Assembly (NCBI RefSeq): GCF_000814005.1
Contig: NZ_JWLK01000001.1
Location: forward strand, 930,001 to 994,000
Length of the DNA: 64,000 nucleotides
Source of the DNA: Ruegeria sp. ANG-S4
GTDB taxonomy: Bacteria; Pseudomonadota; Alphaproteobacteria; Rhodobacterales; Rhodobacteraceae
Direction of reading: 5' to 3'
This document shows positions 47,153-56,562 of the stretch, one piece after another. The notes below the pieces were generated by a model. That model ran no database searches. It was not told where the DNA came from and saw only the letters and a list, made by a program, of their open reading frames with translations. Position numbers and translations under genes: made by a program. How positions within the stretch are numbered: position 1 is the stretch's first letter; every line of letters starts with the position of its first letter.

Positions 47153-48859
47153 TTAGGAACCGGTCTTGCGGTACCAGTCAGCAATGTTCCACAGTTCGCT
47201 GTCCCAGACGTTCAGGACAACACCGCCAAGCGTGTTTGCATGGGCCGACAGACGACCACGGTGCACCAGCGGGATCATGCCGCCGTTCTGAACCATGATG
47301 TCGTTCAGCTGCTTGGCAATCTCGGCGCGGGCTTCAAGGCCAGCAGTTTCGGCCAGCTGACCATGCAGCTTATCGAACTCTTCGTTGCAGAAGCGGCTGA
47401 TGTTTTCACCCTGCCACTGCGTATCCGGACGCGGGGCCTTATCGCACAGGCCGTTGCCCAGATAGGACTGCGGGTCGGTGCCGTTGAAGGTGTTCGCGTA
47501 CATTTCAACGTCTGCATAGAACTTCTGGAAGGTGTCGGGCGAGCCCGGGTCGCCACCGAAGAAGACCGATGCGTTGATGTTGCGCAGTTCGGATTCGATG
47601 CCGATCTGGCTCCACCATTCCTTGATCAGCGCCTGGAAGTCCTGACGGACGGCGTTGGTCGAGGTCTGATAGACGATTTTCAGTGGCACGCCGTCTTTTT
47701 CACGGATGCCGTCGCCGTCGGTGTCAACGATACCAGCCTCGTCCAGCAGCGCGTTTGCACCATCGATATCCTGCGTATCGCAGCTCATCGAGGTCGAGCT
47801 GAAGGCGGCCGGTGCGGGAACCCAGTTGCAGGTCACTCTGCCGGCCTGACCGTAGCCGATTTCGACCAGCAGCGGACGGTCGATAGCCATCGACATCGCC
47901 TTGTAAACAGCCGGATCCGTAAGGAACGGGTGCGGATGTGCGGCCGTCGAGCGCTCGCCTTCCGGCAGGTCAGGTGACGGGTTGGTCTGGTTCATCATGA
48001 TCCGCTCAACCAGTGGTCCGAAGCCGGCAACCGGTGTGCCTTTGCCGCCTTCCTGCATCTGCGCGATGACTTCGGGCGCAAGTTGCAGGTTCCAGGCATA
48101 GTCAAACTCGCCGGTTTCCATAACGGCGCGGCCCGCTGCCGTTGCATCGCCGCCGCCTTTGAAGGTTACGGTCGCAAACGCCGGCTTGGCCGGATCGCGA
48201 TAGTTGTCGTTGGCCGCAAACGTGATCACGTCATTCGGCTTGAATTCGGTGACGACAAAGGGGCCGGTGCCGATCGGGTTGAAGTTCTGATCGGTGCACT
48301 CGGGTGCCTTGGCGCCAACACAATCCGCGAACTGAGCGGCCTGAATGATCGGGCTTTCACCACCGACGAAGGGGCCGTACGGGAACGGTGTCGGGGCGTC
48401 AAAAGTCACTTTGACGGTCAGGTCATCCACGGCCTCGACCGAGGTGACGCCTTCGAATTTGGTGACCTGCGCGCAGCCACCTTCGGGGTGCATGCAGTAG
48501 TCAGCGGTGAATTTGACGTCAGCCGATGTGAACGGCGTGCCGTCCGACCATGTGATTCCCGGTGCAATCTTCCAGGTGATCGAGGTCAGGTCTTCGCTGA
48601 CGCCGCCATTTTCCACGGTTGGTATCTCGGCAGCGAGGAACGGCACCATGTTTCCGTCTTGGTCATAGCGCGCCAAAGGCTCGATCACCAGCGACGCCGA
48701 CTCGACGTCTTTGGTTCCGCCGGACAGGAAGGGGTTCAGGATCGACGGGGCCTGCCAGTAAATTATGCTGACATTGCCGTCCGATCCGCGCTCGGCAAAG
48801 GCCATGGGGGCCATCGCCGTGCTTGCAATCGCACCGAGCAAAAGTGTTTTAATCTTCAT
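47153..48859 (-). CDS. Oligopeptide-type ABC substrate-binding protein (family 5)
   Basis: The start at 48859 follows GGGAGTG and gives 568 residues with a Sec signal peptide (MKIKTLLLGAIASTAMAPMAFA, cut near 22). The frame beyond that is leader. The mature protein is of family 5 SBP type, with a GVTSVEAVDDLTVKVTFDAPTPFPYG segment, TFKGGGDATAAGRAVMETGEFDYAWN and TCNWVPAPAAFS. Members bind peptides, nickel, opines or related solutes; the specificity is not readable. The gene is divergent from the ATPase (285-base gap), so regulation is probably shared. Confidence 0.93.
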   Translation of the reverse strand: MKIKTLLLGAIASTAMAPMAFAERGSDGNVSIIYWQAPSILNPFLSGGTKDVESASLVIEPLARYDQDGNMVPFLAAEIPTVENGGVSEDLTSITWKIAPGITWSDGTPFTSADVKFTADYCMHPEGGCAQVTKFEGVTSVEAVDDLTVKVTFDAPTPFPYGPFVGGESPIIQAAQFADCVGAKAPECTDQNFNPIGTGPFVVTEFKPNDVITFAANDNYRDPAKPAFATVTFKGGGDATAAGRAVMETGEFDYAWNLQLAPEVIAQMQEGGKGTPVAGFGPLVERIMMNQTNPSPDLPEGERSTAAHPHPFLTDPAVYKAMSMAIDRPLLVEIGYGQAGRVTCNWVPAPAAFSSTSMSCDTQDIDGANALLDEAGIVDTDGDGIREKDGVPLKIVYQTSTNAVRQDFQALIKEWWSQIGIESELRNINASVFFGGDPGSPDTFQKFYADVEMYANTFNGTDPQSYLGNGLCDKAPRPDTQWQGENISRFCNEEFDKLHGQLAETAGLEARAEIAKQLNDIMVQNGGMIPLVHRGRLSAHANTLGGVVLNVWDSELWNIADWYRKTGS

Positions 48860-48975
48860 TATACACTCCCAAATTGGACACAAACGTGTCTCGATTATCT
48901 CCGCAATGCCTGCGGACTTGGCGTTGCCGCGCAAGGGGCAAAGCTTTGACGCAAAACAACAATGTGCTTCACGTC

Positions 48976-49063
48976 TCGCGAAATTCGCTGACTCCCCAAG
49001 GCGGTTACGTGGGGTATCGAAACAGAACTTTTGAAAATTGCAAGCCTTGCCGTCGCGAAATTC
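48976..49063. repeat. Two 11-base direct repeats in the opp divergent region
   Basis: TCGCGAAATTC occurs at 48976-48986 and 49053-49063, about 77 bases apart start to start. Each contains the palindrome TCGCGA. They lie in the gap between the binding-protein and ATPase genes and could be regulator sites; the regulator is unknown. The in-frame TTG upstream of the ATPase at 49031 is between them, which argues against that start. Confidence 0.45.
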
Positions 49064-49144
49064 CGCAATGCGTTTGACTTTTCCGGCGTAGCGGCCTTAG
49101 CGTTTGGCATTCAGAAAAAAAATGACGCCAAAGGGAGCGCGCTT

Positions 49145-50965
49145 GTGCTGGATCAACCTATCGCCCAAATCAAAAAACTTAGGGTGGAATTTCAGACCAA
49201 AGACGGGCCCGTTGTCGGCGTCGAAGATGTCTCGTTCGAGGTGAAACCGGGCGAAACCGTTTGTATTGTTGGGGAATCCGGCTCGGGCAAGTCGGTGTCG
49301 TCGCTGTCGCTGATGCGTCTGGTCGAGTTCGGCGGCGGCGAAATCGCGGGGGGCGAATTGCTGTTTGATCGCCGCGACGGCGAGGAAATGGACCTGTCCA
49401 AAGCCGACCAGGATCTGATGAAACAGATTCGCGGCAACGAGATCGGGATGATCTTTCAGGAGCCGATGACCGCGCTGAACCCGGTTTTCACAGTTGGTCG
49501 TCAGCTTACCGAGGGGCTGCGCATCCACAAGAACCTGTCCAAGACGCAAGCAGAAGAGCGCGCTTTGGAACTGCTGCGCCAGGTTCGTATTCCGGAACCC
49601 GAGCGTCGTCTGAAGCAATACCCCCATGAATTGTCGGGCGGCATGCGTCAGCGCGTGGTGATTGCCATGGCGATGGCCTGTGAACCGCGCCTTTTGATTG
49701 CCGACGAACCGACTACCGCGCTCGACGTGACCATTCAGGCGGAAATTCTGGCGCTGATGGACCGGCTCAAGCGTGAAACCGGCACGGCGGTGATGTTTAT
49801 CACGCATGATATGGCCGTGGTCGCGCAGATGGCGGATCGCGTCGTCGTCATGTTCCGTGGCAACAAGGTTGAAGAGGGCTCCGTCAAAGAGATTTTCGAA
49901 AACCCGCAGCACGATTACACCAAGGCCCTGTTGGCGGCGGTGCCCAAACTTGGCGAGATGCAAGGAAAATCCGCACCCGAACCGATGAAGCTGTTGGGTG
50001 TTGACGGCCAGAACATTGCGCCGATTCCCGGAACCGAAGAGGTTTTGCTGACGGTCAAAAACCTGACCACCCGCTTTCCCGTGAAAGGCGGGCTTTTGCG
50101 TCGCACCATCTCGAACGTGCACGCGGTCGAAGACGTTTCGTTCACGCTCAACAAAGGGCAGACGCTCAGCCTTGTTGGCGAATCCGGGTGCGGCAAAAGC
50201 TCGGCCGGGCGGTCGATCCTGCGCCTGGTCGAACCGATGGCCGGCGAGATTGATCTGGACGGCGTGGACGTCATGAAACTGGATCAGGGCGGATTGCGCA
50301 AAGCCCGTCTGGACATGCAGATGATTTTCCAGGACCCCTTCGCCTCGCTGAACCCGCAGATGCAGTTGGTCGATCAAGTCGCGGAACCCATGCGCAACTA
50401 CGGCGTGGCGTCCGGGTCCGAGTTGCAGGACCGGGTGGCCCAATTGTTTGACAAAGTGCAGCTGCCGCGAAGCTTCATGCGTCGTTTCCCGCATGAGATG
50501 TCGGGCGGTCAGCGTCAGCGTATCGCGATTGCCCGCGCCCTTGCTTTGAACCCCAAACTGATCGTCGCGGACGAGGCGGTCTCGGCCCTAGACGTGTCCG
50601 TGCAGGCGCAGGTGCTGAATCTGATGATGGAACTGCAGTCCGAATTGGGTCTGTCATACCTGTTCATCAGTCACGACATGGCCGTGGTTGAACGTGTCAG
50701 CCACTATGTCGGCGTCATGTATCTGGGACGGATTGTTGAATTGGGTCCGCGGGCGCGGGTGTTTGAAAACCCCCAGCACGCCTACACGCAGGCGTTGATG
50801 AAGGCGGTGCCAATTGCCGACCCGAACAAGCGCAAGTCGGAAAAGGATCTGAACTTCAAACCGATCCCGTCACCCATTCATCCCATCGGGTATGAGCCTG
50901 ATCCGTCGGTATACCGTGAAGTCGAACCTCGACACTTTGTGCTTGAGACCGACAGCGGTTACTAG
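49145..50965 (+). CDS. Oligopeptide-type ABC ATPase, two domains fused (OppD-OppF type)
   Basis: The GTG at 49145 has AGGGAG eight bases upstream and gives 606 residues; an upstream TTG at 49031 would extend into the intergenic repeats and is rejected. Domain 1 has Walker A GESGSGKS, signature LSGGMRQRVVIA and Walker B LLIADEPTTAL; domain 2 has Walker A GESGCGKS, signature MSGGQRQRIAIA and Walker B LIVADEAVSAL. One polypeptide therefore holds both nucleotide-binding sites of the transporter. It powers the permeases encoded on the other strand. Confidence 0.95.
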   Translation: MLDQPIAQIKKLRVEFQTKDGPVVGVEDVSFEVKPGETVCIVGESGSGKSVSSLSLMRLVEFGGGEIAGGELLFDRRDGEEMDLSKADQDLMKQIRGNEIGMIFQEPMTALNPVFTVGRQLTEGLRIHKNLSKTQAEERALELLRQVRIPEPERRLKQYPHELSGGMRQRVVIAMAMACEPRLLIADEPTTALDVTIQAEILALMDRLKRETGTAVMFITHDMAVVAQMADRVVVMFRGNKVEEGSVKEIFENPQHDYTKALLAAVPKLGEMQGKSAPEPMKLLGVDGQNIAPIPGTEEVLLTVKNLTTRFPVKGGLLRRTISNVHAVEDVSFTLNKGQTLSLVGESGCGKSSAGRSILRLVEPMAGEIDLDGVDVMKLDQGGLRKARLDMQMIFQDPFASLNPQMQLVDQVAEPMRNYGVASGSELQDRVAQLFDKVQLPRSFMRRFPHEMSGGQRQRIAIARALALNPKLIVADEAVSALDVSVQAQVLNLMMELQSELGLSYLFISHDMAVVERVSHYVGVMYLGRIVELGPRARVFENPQHAYTQALMKAVPIADPNKRKSEKDLNFKPIPSPIHPIGYEPDPSVYREVEPRHFVLETDSGY

Positions 50966-50971
50966 GGCGCT

Positions 50972-51781
50972 ATGAAGAAGCAAATTATCTGCATTAACTG
51001 GGGCACCAAGTACGGGCCGAATTATATCAATCGGTTATATGGAATGGTGGCTCGGAACATAACGCCACCTTTCACCTTTACCTGCTTCACGGATTCGCGT
51101 GAAGGCGTTCGCCCCGAGGTCCTGTGCGAGGATCTGCCCGAAGTCGACTATGAAATGCCCGTCGGCGTTATCGGAAAATGGCCAAAGTCCCGTCTTTGGA
51201 GCGAAAAGCTGGGCGCACTCAGCGGCCCGGTTCTGTTCCTGGACCTCGACATCGTCATTACCGGGTCGCTGGATCTGTTCTTCGAAATTGGCGAAGAAGA
51301 CGATGTTGTGATGGCCCGAAACCCAACCACACCGTTCGAGCGGCTGGGCCAGACCTCGTTGTTTCGCTTCCCCGTGGGAAAGCTGGCACCGATGCAGCGG
51401 GCGTTCCGCGAAGACCCTCAGAAAATCGCCGAAAAATTCCGGTTTGAGCAGCGGTATGTCACGCAGAACGCACCCGGTGGCGTCAAGTTCTACCCGCGCT
51501 GGGCGGTGCAACAGTTCAGCCATGATTGCGTCTGGACGTTCCCTTTGAACCTTGTGATGACCCCGAAACTGCCGAAGCGTGCAAGGGTCGTTATTTTTGC
51601 CGGGGCCAACGATCCTGAAAACGCTGTTCAGGGTCGCTGGACGCATCGACACACCGCAGGGTCGCTGGGCACCTATTGGGCAGCGCGCCATGACCGAAAG
51701 TCGACTGAAAAAAACGGGTTAAGGTATTTGCGCCACTTCATCAAACCCGCGAAGTGGATTGAAGAGCATTGGGTGGGTTAG
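50972..51781 (+). CDS. Glycosyltransferase-like protein
   Basis: The 269-residue product begins six bases past the ATPase stop. A CINWGTKYGPNYINRLYGMV opening and the DLD motif at 91-93 within VLFLDLDIVITGSLDLF suggest a GT-A-type fold with a metal-binding DxD. I do not recognise a characterised family member, and no envelope-sugar genes are next to it. It lies in the middle of a peptide-type transport and hydrolysis locus, which is unusual. Its acceptor and donor are unknown. No signal peptide or membrane helix is seen. Confidence 0.7.
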   Translation: MKKQIICINWGTKYGPNYINRLYGMVARNITPPFTFTCFTDSREGVRPEVLCEDLPEVDYEMPVGVIGKWPKSRLWSEKLGALSGPVLFLDLDIVITGSLDLFFEIGEEDDVVMARNPTTPFERLGQTSLFRFPVGKLAPMQRAFREDPQKIAEKFRFEQRYVTQNAPGGVKFYPRWAVQQFSHDCVWTFPLNLVMTPKLPKRARVVIFAGANDPENAVQGRWTHRHTAGSLGTYWAARHDRKSTEKNGLRYLRHFIKPAKWIEEHWVG

Positions 51782-51800
51782 TCCGGGTCAAGAGATTGCT

Positions 51801-52961
51801 ATGAGATTGTCGCCAAAGAATATTCTGGATCAGTTGGTGTCGTTTCCGACCGTCAGTCGCGACACCAATCTTCCGTTGGTTGACTGGGTTGCGAGCTATC
51901 TCAAATCTCATGGGATCGAACCCCATATCTGGCCGGACCCGGATCAACCGCACAAAGCCGCGGTCTTTGCTCATGTCGGGCCTTGGGAAGAAGGCGCGGT
52001 CGTCATGTCTGGGCATACGGATGTCGTGCCTATCGACGGTCAGCCATGGGACACCGACCCTTTTGTCGTGACCGAACGGGATGGCAAGTATTTCGGTCGC
52101 GGGACGTGTGACATGAAAGGCTTTGACGCTCTGGCGATTTGGGCGCTGGTCGAAGCCCAATATGCCGGCATCAAACGCCCCCTGCAATTGGCGTTGAGTT
52201 TTGACGAAGAAGTCGGCTGTACCGGCGCGCCGCCGATGATCCAAGCCATGCAGAAAGTACTTCCCAAAGGGTCAGCGGTCATCGTAGGTGAGCCATCCAC
52301 GATGCAAGCCGTCACCGGCCACAAGGGCGGTTTCGGATATGACACGCATATCGTCGGGTTCGAAGTGCACAGCTCGATCATGCATACGGGCGTCAATGCG
52401 ATCATGGAGGCCGCGCCGCTGATCAACTGGGCCAACGAACAGAACGCCCAAAACAGGACGGCCAAACCGACCGATATTGCCGCGATGTTCGACCCCCCTT
52501 GGACGACCGTCCATGTCGGGATGATCGACGGCGGGACTGCGCATAACATCACTGCGAAAGACTGCTGGTTCATGATGGATTTCCGGACGGTGCCCGGCCA
52601 GCAGAAAGCCGGGTGGCGCGACGCTTATTTTGAACAAGTGCGCGCGGTCGAGGCGCGAATGAAGGCGGTGCATCCCGAAGCGCGAATTGATGTGTCTGAA
52701 AATTTCTCAATCCCTGGATTGGCACCGGAGCAAGACGGCGAGGCAGAGGCCCTTGTGCGCTCACTGACCGGCGACAACGCCTCGCATGTTGTCAGCTATG
52801 GTACCGAGGCCGGCCAATTTCAGGAGGCGGGATACTCGGCCGTAATTTGTGGTCCCGGCGATATTGCGCAGGCCCACCAACCGAATGAATTTATAACTAT
52901 TGAACAGTTCAACGCGGGACACGCGTTCATGGAAAAATTGGTCGAGCGACTGAAAAACTGA
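51801..52961 (+). CDS. argE: ArgE-like acetylornithine deacetylase (M20A)
   Basis: The start at 51801 (MRLSPKNILDQL) is preceded by AAGAG and yields 386 residues. Zinc site motifs are in order: GHTDVVPIDG (His72, Asp74), GRGTCDMKGFDA with Asp104, and FDEEVGC (Glu136/137). The combination matches ArgE of the deacetylase group, which removes acetyl from N-acetylornithine. Because the neighbours are transport genes and M20D amidohydrolases, a broader N-acyl-amino-acid deacylase is possible. The assignment to ArgE proper is moderate. It is 30 bases from the next gene. Confidence 0.8.
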   Translation: MRLSPKNILDQLVSFPTVSRDTNLPLVDWVASYLKSHGIEPHIWPDPDQPHKAAVFAHVGPWEEGAVVMSGHTDVVPIDGQPWDTDPFVVTERDGKYFGRGTCDMKGFDALAIWALVEAQYAGIKRPLQLALSFDEEVGCTGAPPMIQAMQKVLPKGSAVIVGEPSTMQAVTGHKGGFGYDTHIVGFEVHSSIMHTGVNAIMEAAPLINWANEQNAQNRTAKPTDIAAMFDPPWTTVHVGMIDGGTAHNITAKDCWFMMDFRTVPGQQKAGWRDAYFEQVRAVEARMKAVHPEARIDVSENFSIPGLAPEQDGEAEALVRSLTGDNASHVVSYGTEAGQFQEAGYSAVICGPGDIAQAHQPNEFITIEQFNAGHAFMEKLVERLKN

Positions 52962-52991
52962 TCTTTCTCGGCGCTGAAAGGGAGATTGCAC

Positions 52992-54158
52992 ATGCCTGTC
53001 AAAAACCGTCTTGCCGAAATGCACGGTGAGATCACCAAGTGGCGTCGCCATCTGCATGCTCATCCCGAACTCATGTACGATGTTCACGAGACCGCCGCAT
53101 TTGTTCAAGATCGTCTCACAGCATTTGGGGTCGACGAGATCACGCCCGGCATCGGTAAAACCGGTGTTGTTGCTGTGATCAAGGGCCGGACAGACACCAA
53201 GGGCCGGGTTATTGGCCTGCGTGCCGATATGGATGCCTTGCCGATCGAAGAGGCAACCGGGCTGGACTATGCCTCGACCGTTTCGGGCAAGATGCACGCC
53301 TGCGGACATGACGGTCATACCTCGATGTTGCTGGGCGCGGCGCAGTATCTTGCCGAGACCCGGAATTTTGACGGCACCGTTGTGCTGATCTTTCAACCGG
53401 CCGAGGAAGGCGGGGCAGGGGGGCTGGCCATGTGTCAGGACGGTTTGATGGAGCGGTGGGGCATTCAGGAAGTCTATGGCATGCACAACATGCCGGGTCT
53501 TCCGGTGGGTGAATTCGCCATCCGGCCGGGCGCGTTGCTGGCGTCGTCTGATGAGTTTGAGATCGTGGTCACCGGCAAAGGCGGCCACGCTGCCGCGCCG
53601 CATGATGCAGTCGATACAACGCTGGTGGCATCGCATATTGTCGTGGCCTTGCAATCGGTTGTTTCGCGAACCGTTGATCCGATCAAACGGGTGGTTCTGA
53701 CCGTGGGCACATTTGTGACAGACAGCGTTGCCTCAAACGTGATTGCGCATACCGTGCGTTTACAGGGGACTGTGCGCACACTGGACCCGGAATACCGCAA
53801 GATTGCCGAAGACCGTGTGCGTCGGATTGCCGAAGACACCGCGTCGGCCTTCGGTGCCTCTGCGCACGTGACATGGACGCCGGGTTATCCGGTGACGGTG
53901 AATTCGGACGATGAAACGATCTATGCCGCCGAAGCAGCGCAGGCTGTGGCGGGCAAGGTGAACGACAGCACCGATCCCATCATGCCGTCAGAAGATTTTG
54001 CCTACATGCTTGAAGAACGGCCCGGAGCCTACATCTTTATCGGAAACGGTGACACGGCCATGTGCCATCACCCGAAATACAACTTCGACGACGACGCCAT
54101 TCCCGCCGGGTGCAGCTGGTTTGCTGAACTGGTGGAACGACGATTGCCCGTCACCTGA
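52992..54158 (+). CDS. M20D amidohydrolase 1 (HipO/aminoacylase type)
   Basis: The ATG at 52992 has AGGGAG upstream; an in-frame TTG at 52986 is dismissed. The 388-residue product has HACGHDGHTS with Cys104 and His106, PAEEGG (Glu138/139) and GMHNMPG with His165, the M20D metal and catalytic set. It hydrolyses N-acyl amino acids or similar amides in the cytoplasm. It shares the MPVKNRLAEM opening with its two neighbours but is the most diverged of the three. The last C-terminal segment reads GDTAMCHHPKYNFDD. Confidence 0.92.
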   Translation: MPVKNRLAEMHGEITKWRRHLHAHPELMYDVHETAAFVQDRLTAFGVDEITPGIGKTGVVAVIKGRTDTKGRVIGLRADMDALPIEEATGLDYASTVSGKMHACGHDGHTSMLLGAAQYLAETRNFDGTVVLIFQPAEEGGAGGLAMCQDGLMERWGIQEVYGMHNMPGLPVGEFAIRPGALLASSDEFEIVVTGKGGHAAAPHDAVDTTLVASHIVVALQSVVSRTVDPIKRVVLTVGTFVTDSVASNVIAHTVRLQGTVRTLDPEYRKIAEDRVRRIAEDTASAFGASAHVTWTPGYPVTVNSDDETIYAAEAAQAVAGKVNDSTDPIMPSEDFAYMLEERPGAYIFIGNGDTAMCHHPKYNFDDDAIPAGCSWFAELVERRLPVT

Positions 54159-54172
54159 TTTGGGAGGATCAG

Positions 54173-55336
54173 ATGCCTATCAAAAACCGGCTTGCCGAAA
54201 TGCACGACGAAATAACGGGTTGGCGGCGGGATATTCATCAGCATCCCGAGATTCTGTATGACACGCATCGCACAAGTGCGCTGGTTGCTGAAAAGCTGAA
54301 AGAGTTCGGTTGCGATGAGGTTGTCACCGGGATTGGCCGGACGGGTGTTGTCGGTGTGATCAAGGGGAAAACGGATACGCAGGGCCGCGTGATCGGGTTG
54401 CGCGCGGACATGGACGCGCTGCCGATGCAGGAACAGACCGGGCTGGACTATGCCTCAAAAACCGAAGGCGCGATGCATGCCTGCGGCCATGACGGGCACA
54501 CGGCGATGGTGCTGGGGGCCGCGAAGTATCTGGCCGAGACGCGGAACTTCGACGGCACGGCGATCGTGATTTTCCAACCCGCGGAAGAGGGCGGCAATGG
54601 GGCCGAGGCCATGTGCAAGGACGGCCTGATGGACCGATTTGGCATTCAGGAAGTCTATGCAATGCATAATGTGCCCGGCGTTCCCACAGGGCAGTTTGCC
54701 ATTCGGTCCGGTCCGCTGTTGGCGGCGGCAGATGAGTTCGACATTCATCTGGAAGGTCATGGCGGTCATGCAGCGAAACCGCAGGAGACGATTGATACCA
54801 CGGTGATGCTCTCGCAGTTGATCGTTGCCTTGCAGACCATCGTGTCCCGCAACGCCGACCCGATTTTGCAGGCGGTCTTGTCTGTGACGTCCGTCGAGAC
54901 GTCCTCGAAAGCGTTCAACGTGATCCCGCAATCTGCCCAGGTGCGGGGGACCGTGCGGACCCATTCGAATGATATGCGCGATCTCGTCGAAAAGCGGCTG
55001 ACCGAGGTTGCCCAGGGTATCGCGCAAACCTTCGGAGGAAAAGCAACCGTAAACTACAAACGCGGGGTTCCGGTGACGATCAATGCCGAGGAACAAACCG
55101 GCTATGCCTCTGAGGCTGCGGTTTCGGTTGGCGGCAGTTGCATCGAGGCTCCGATGGTGATGGGCGGCGAGGATTTCTCGTTCATGCTGGAGGAGCGTCC
55201 GGGCGCTTTCATCGTGCTGGGCAACGGCGACAGCGCCGGGCTGCACCACCCCGAATACAATTTCAACGACGAGATCATCCCGATGGGGTGCTCGTGGTTT
55301 GCTGAAATGGTCGAGCGCCGAATGCCGGCGGCTTGA
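54173..55336 (+). CDS. M20D amidohydrolase 2 (HipO/aminoacylase type)
   Basis: This 387-residue product follows 14 bases after the previous one, with GGGAGG upstream. It has the same metal motif set (HACGHDGHTA, PAEEGG, AMHNVPG, LHHPEYNFND). Its sequence is clearly closer to the third copy than to the first: the stretches THRTSALVAEKLKEFGCDEV and SSKAFNVIPQ are shared almost exactly with that gene. It is a tandem duplicate. Confidence 0.92.
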   Translation: MPIKNRLAEMHDEITGWRRDIHQHPEILYDTHRTSALVAEKLKEFGCDEVVTGIGRTGVVGVIKGKTDTQGRVIGLRADMDALPMQEQTGLDYASKTEGAMHACGHDGHTAMVLGAAKYLAETRNFDGTAIVIFQPAEEGGNGAEAMCKDGLMDRFGIQEVYAMHNVPGVPTGQFAIRSGPLLAAADEFDIHLEGHGGHAAKPQETIDTTVMLSQLIVALQTIVSRNADPILQAVLSVTSVETSSKAFNVIPQSAQVRGTVRTHSNDMRDLVEKRLTEVAQGIAQTFGGKATVNYKRGVPVTINAEEQTGYASEAAVSVGGSCIEAPMVMGGEDFSFMLEERPGAFIVLGNGDSAGLHHPEYNFNDEIIPMGCSWFAEMVERRMPAA

Positions 55337-55353
55337 ATTAGGAGAAAGAAGAC

Positions 55354-56517
55354 ATGCCAGTTAAGAACCGATTTGCCGAATTGCAGGATGAGATCACCGC
55401 ATGGCGACGGGATATCCACGAAAATCCAGAGATTCTGTTTGAAACGCACCGCACCAGCGCGTTGGTGGCAGACAAACTGAAGGAATTTGGCTGCGATGAG
55501 GTTGTGACCGGGATCGGTCGCACCGGCGTTGTGGGAGTGATCAAAGGCAAATCCGACAGCAAAGGCAAAGTGATTGGTCTGCGCGCCGATATGGACGCGT
55601 TGCCGATCCATGAGGCGACGGGTCTGGACTATGCCTCGAAAACCGATGGGGCGATGCATGCCTGCGGTCATGACGGGCACACAGCGATGCTGTTGGGGGC
55701 TGCGAAATACCTGTCCGAGACGCGTAATTTCGATGGCACGGTTGTAGTGATCTTCCAGCCCGCCGAGGAAGGCGGCGGCGGAGGCCGCGAAATGTGTGAA
55801 GATGGCATGATGGACCGTTGGAATATCCAAGAGGTCTATGGCATGCACAACTGGCCCGGCAAACCGGTTGGCAGCTTCTCGATCCGCCCCGGTTCGTTTT
55901 TTGCTGCAACCGATCAGTTTGACATCACCTTTGAAGGACGTGGCGGACATGCCGCGAAGCCACAGGAGACCGTGGACACGACCGTGATGACAGCGCAGGC
56001 GGTTCTGGCCCTGCAGACCATCGCGTCCCGCAATGCCGACCCGATTGATCAGGTGGTTGTATCTGTCACGTCGTTTGAAACGTCCTCGAAGGCGTTCAAC
56101 GTGATTCCGCAGACCGTGCAGATCAAAGGCACGGTACGCACCATGAGCAAAGAGATGCGTGACCTTGCGGAGCAACGGATCAACGAGATTTGCAGCGGAG
56201 TAGCGGCAACCTTCGGCGGCACGGCGGATGTGACCTATATCCGCGGCTACCCGGTGATGGTGAACAGCGACGAACAGACCGATTTTGCCGCCGAAGTGGC
56301 CCGTTCAGTGTCTGGGGATTGTGAAGACGCGCCGCTGGTCATGGGGGGTGAGGATTTCGCCTTCATGCTGGAGGAGCGTCCCGGCGCTTACATTCTGGTT
56401 GGTAATGGCGACACGGCCATGGTGCATCACCCGGAGTACAACTTTAACGACGAAGCCATTCCGGCTGGTTGCAGCTGGTGGGCAGAGATCGTTGAACAGC
56501 GGATGCCTGCCGCTTGA
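55354..56517 (+). CDS. M20D amidohydrolase 3 (HipO/aminoacylase type)
   Basis: The third copy, 387 residues, is 17 bases past the second with AGGAGAAAG upstream. The motif set is again complete (HACGHDGHTA, PAEEGG, GMHNWPG, VHHPEYNFND). It differs from copy 2 chiefly in the region around residues 145-200 and the C-terminal third, where the lid and substrate pocket lie, so specificities may differ. A strong hairpin follows the stop. Confidence 0.92.
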   Translation: MPVKNRFAELQDEITAWRRDIHENPEILFETHRTSALVADKLKEFGCDEVVTGIGRTGVVGVIKGKSDSKGKVIGLRADMDALPIHEATGLDYASKTDGAMHACGHDGHTAMLLGAAKYLSETRNFDGTVVVIFQPAEEGGGGGREMCEDGMMDRWNIQEVYGMHNWPGKPVGSFSIRPGSFFAATDQFDITFEGRGGHAAKPQETVDTTVMTAQAVLALQTIASRNADPIDQVVVSVTSFETSSKAFNVIPQTVQIKGTVRTMSKEMRDLAEQRINEICSGVAATFGGTADVTYIRGYPVMVNSDEQTDFAAEVARSVSGDCEDAPLVMGGEDFAFMLEERPGAYILVGNGDTAMVHHPEYNFNDEAIPAGCSWWAEIVEQRMPAA

Positions 56518-56530
56518 TGTAACGGCTCGT

Positions 56531-56556
56531 GGGGGCTCTGCCCCCACACCCCCGGG
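56531..56556. repeat. Hairpin with ATATTTTT tail, resembling a dispersed Rhodobacteraceae repeat
   Basis: GGGGGC-TCT-GCCCCC forms a six-pair stem, followed by a CCCCCGGGATATTTTTAGCC stretch. It ends the amidohydrolase run and faces the kdtA 3' end. I recall very similar sequences scattered at gene ends in roseobacters; only one copy is in this window. It could act as a bidirectional terminator. Confidence 0.6.
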
Positions 56557-56562
56557 ATATTT

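Noticed and set aside
49031..49144. TTG start extending the double ATPase
   Set aside because: The GTG at 49145 has a well-spaced AGGGAG, and the extension would translate intergenic repeats.
49097..50494. A 465-residue minus-strand open frame
   Set aside because: It lies opposite the fused ATPase and is a high-GC shadow.
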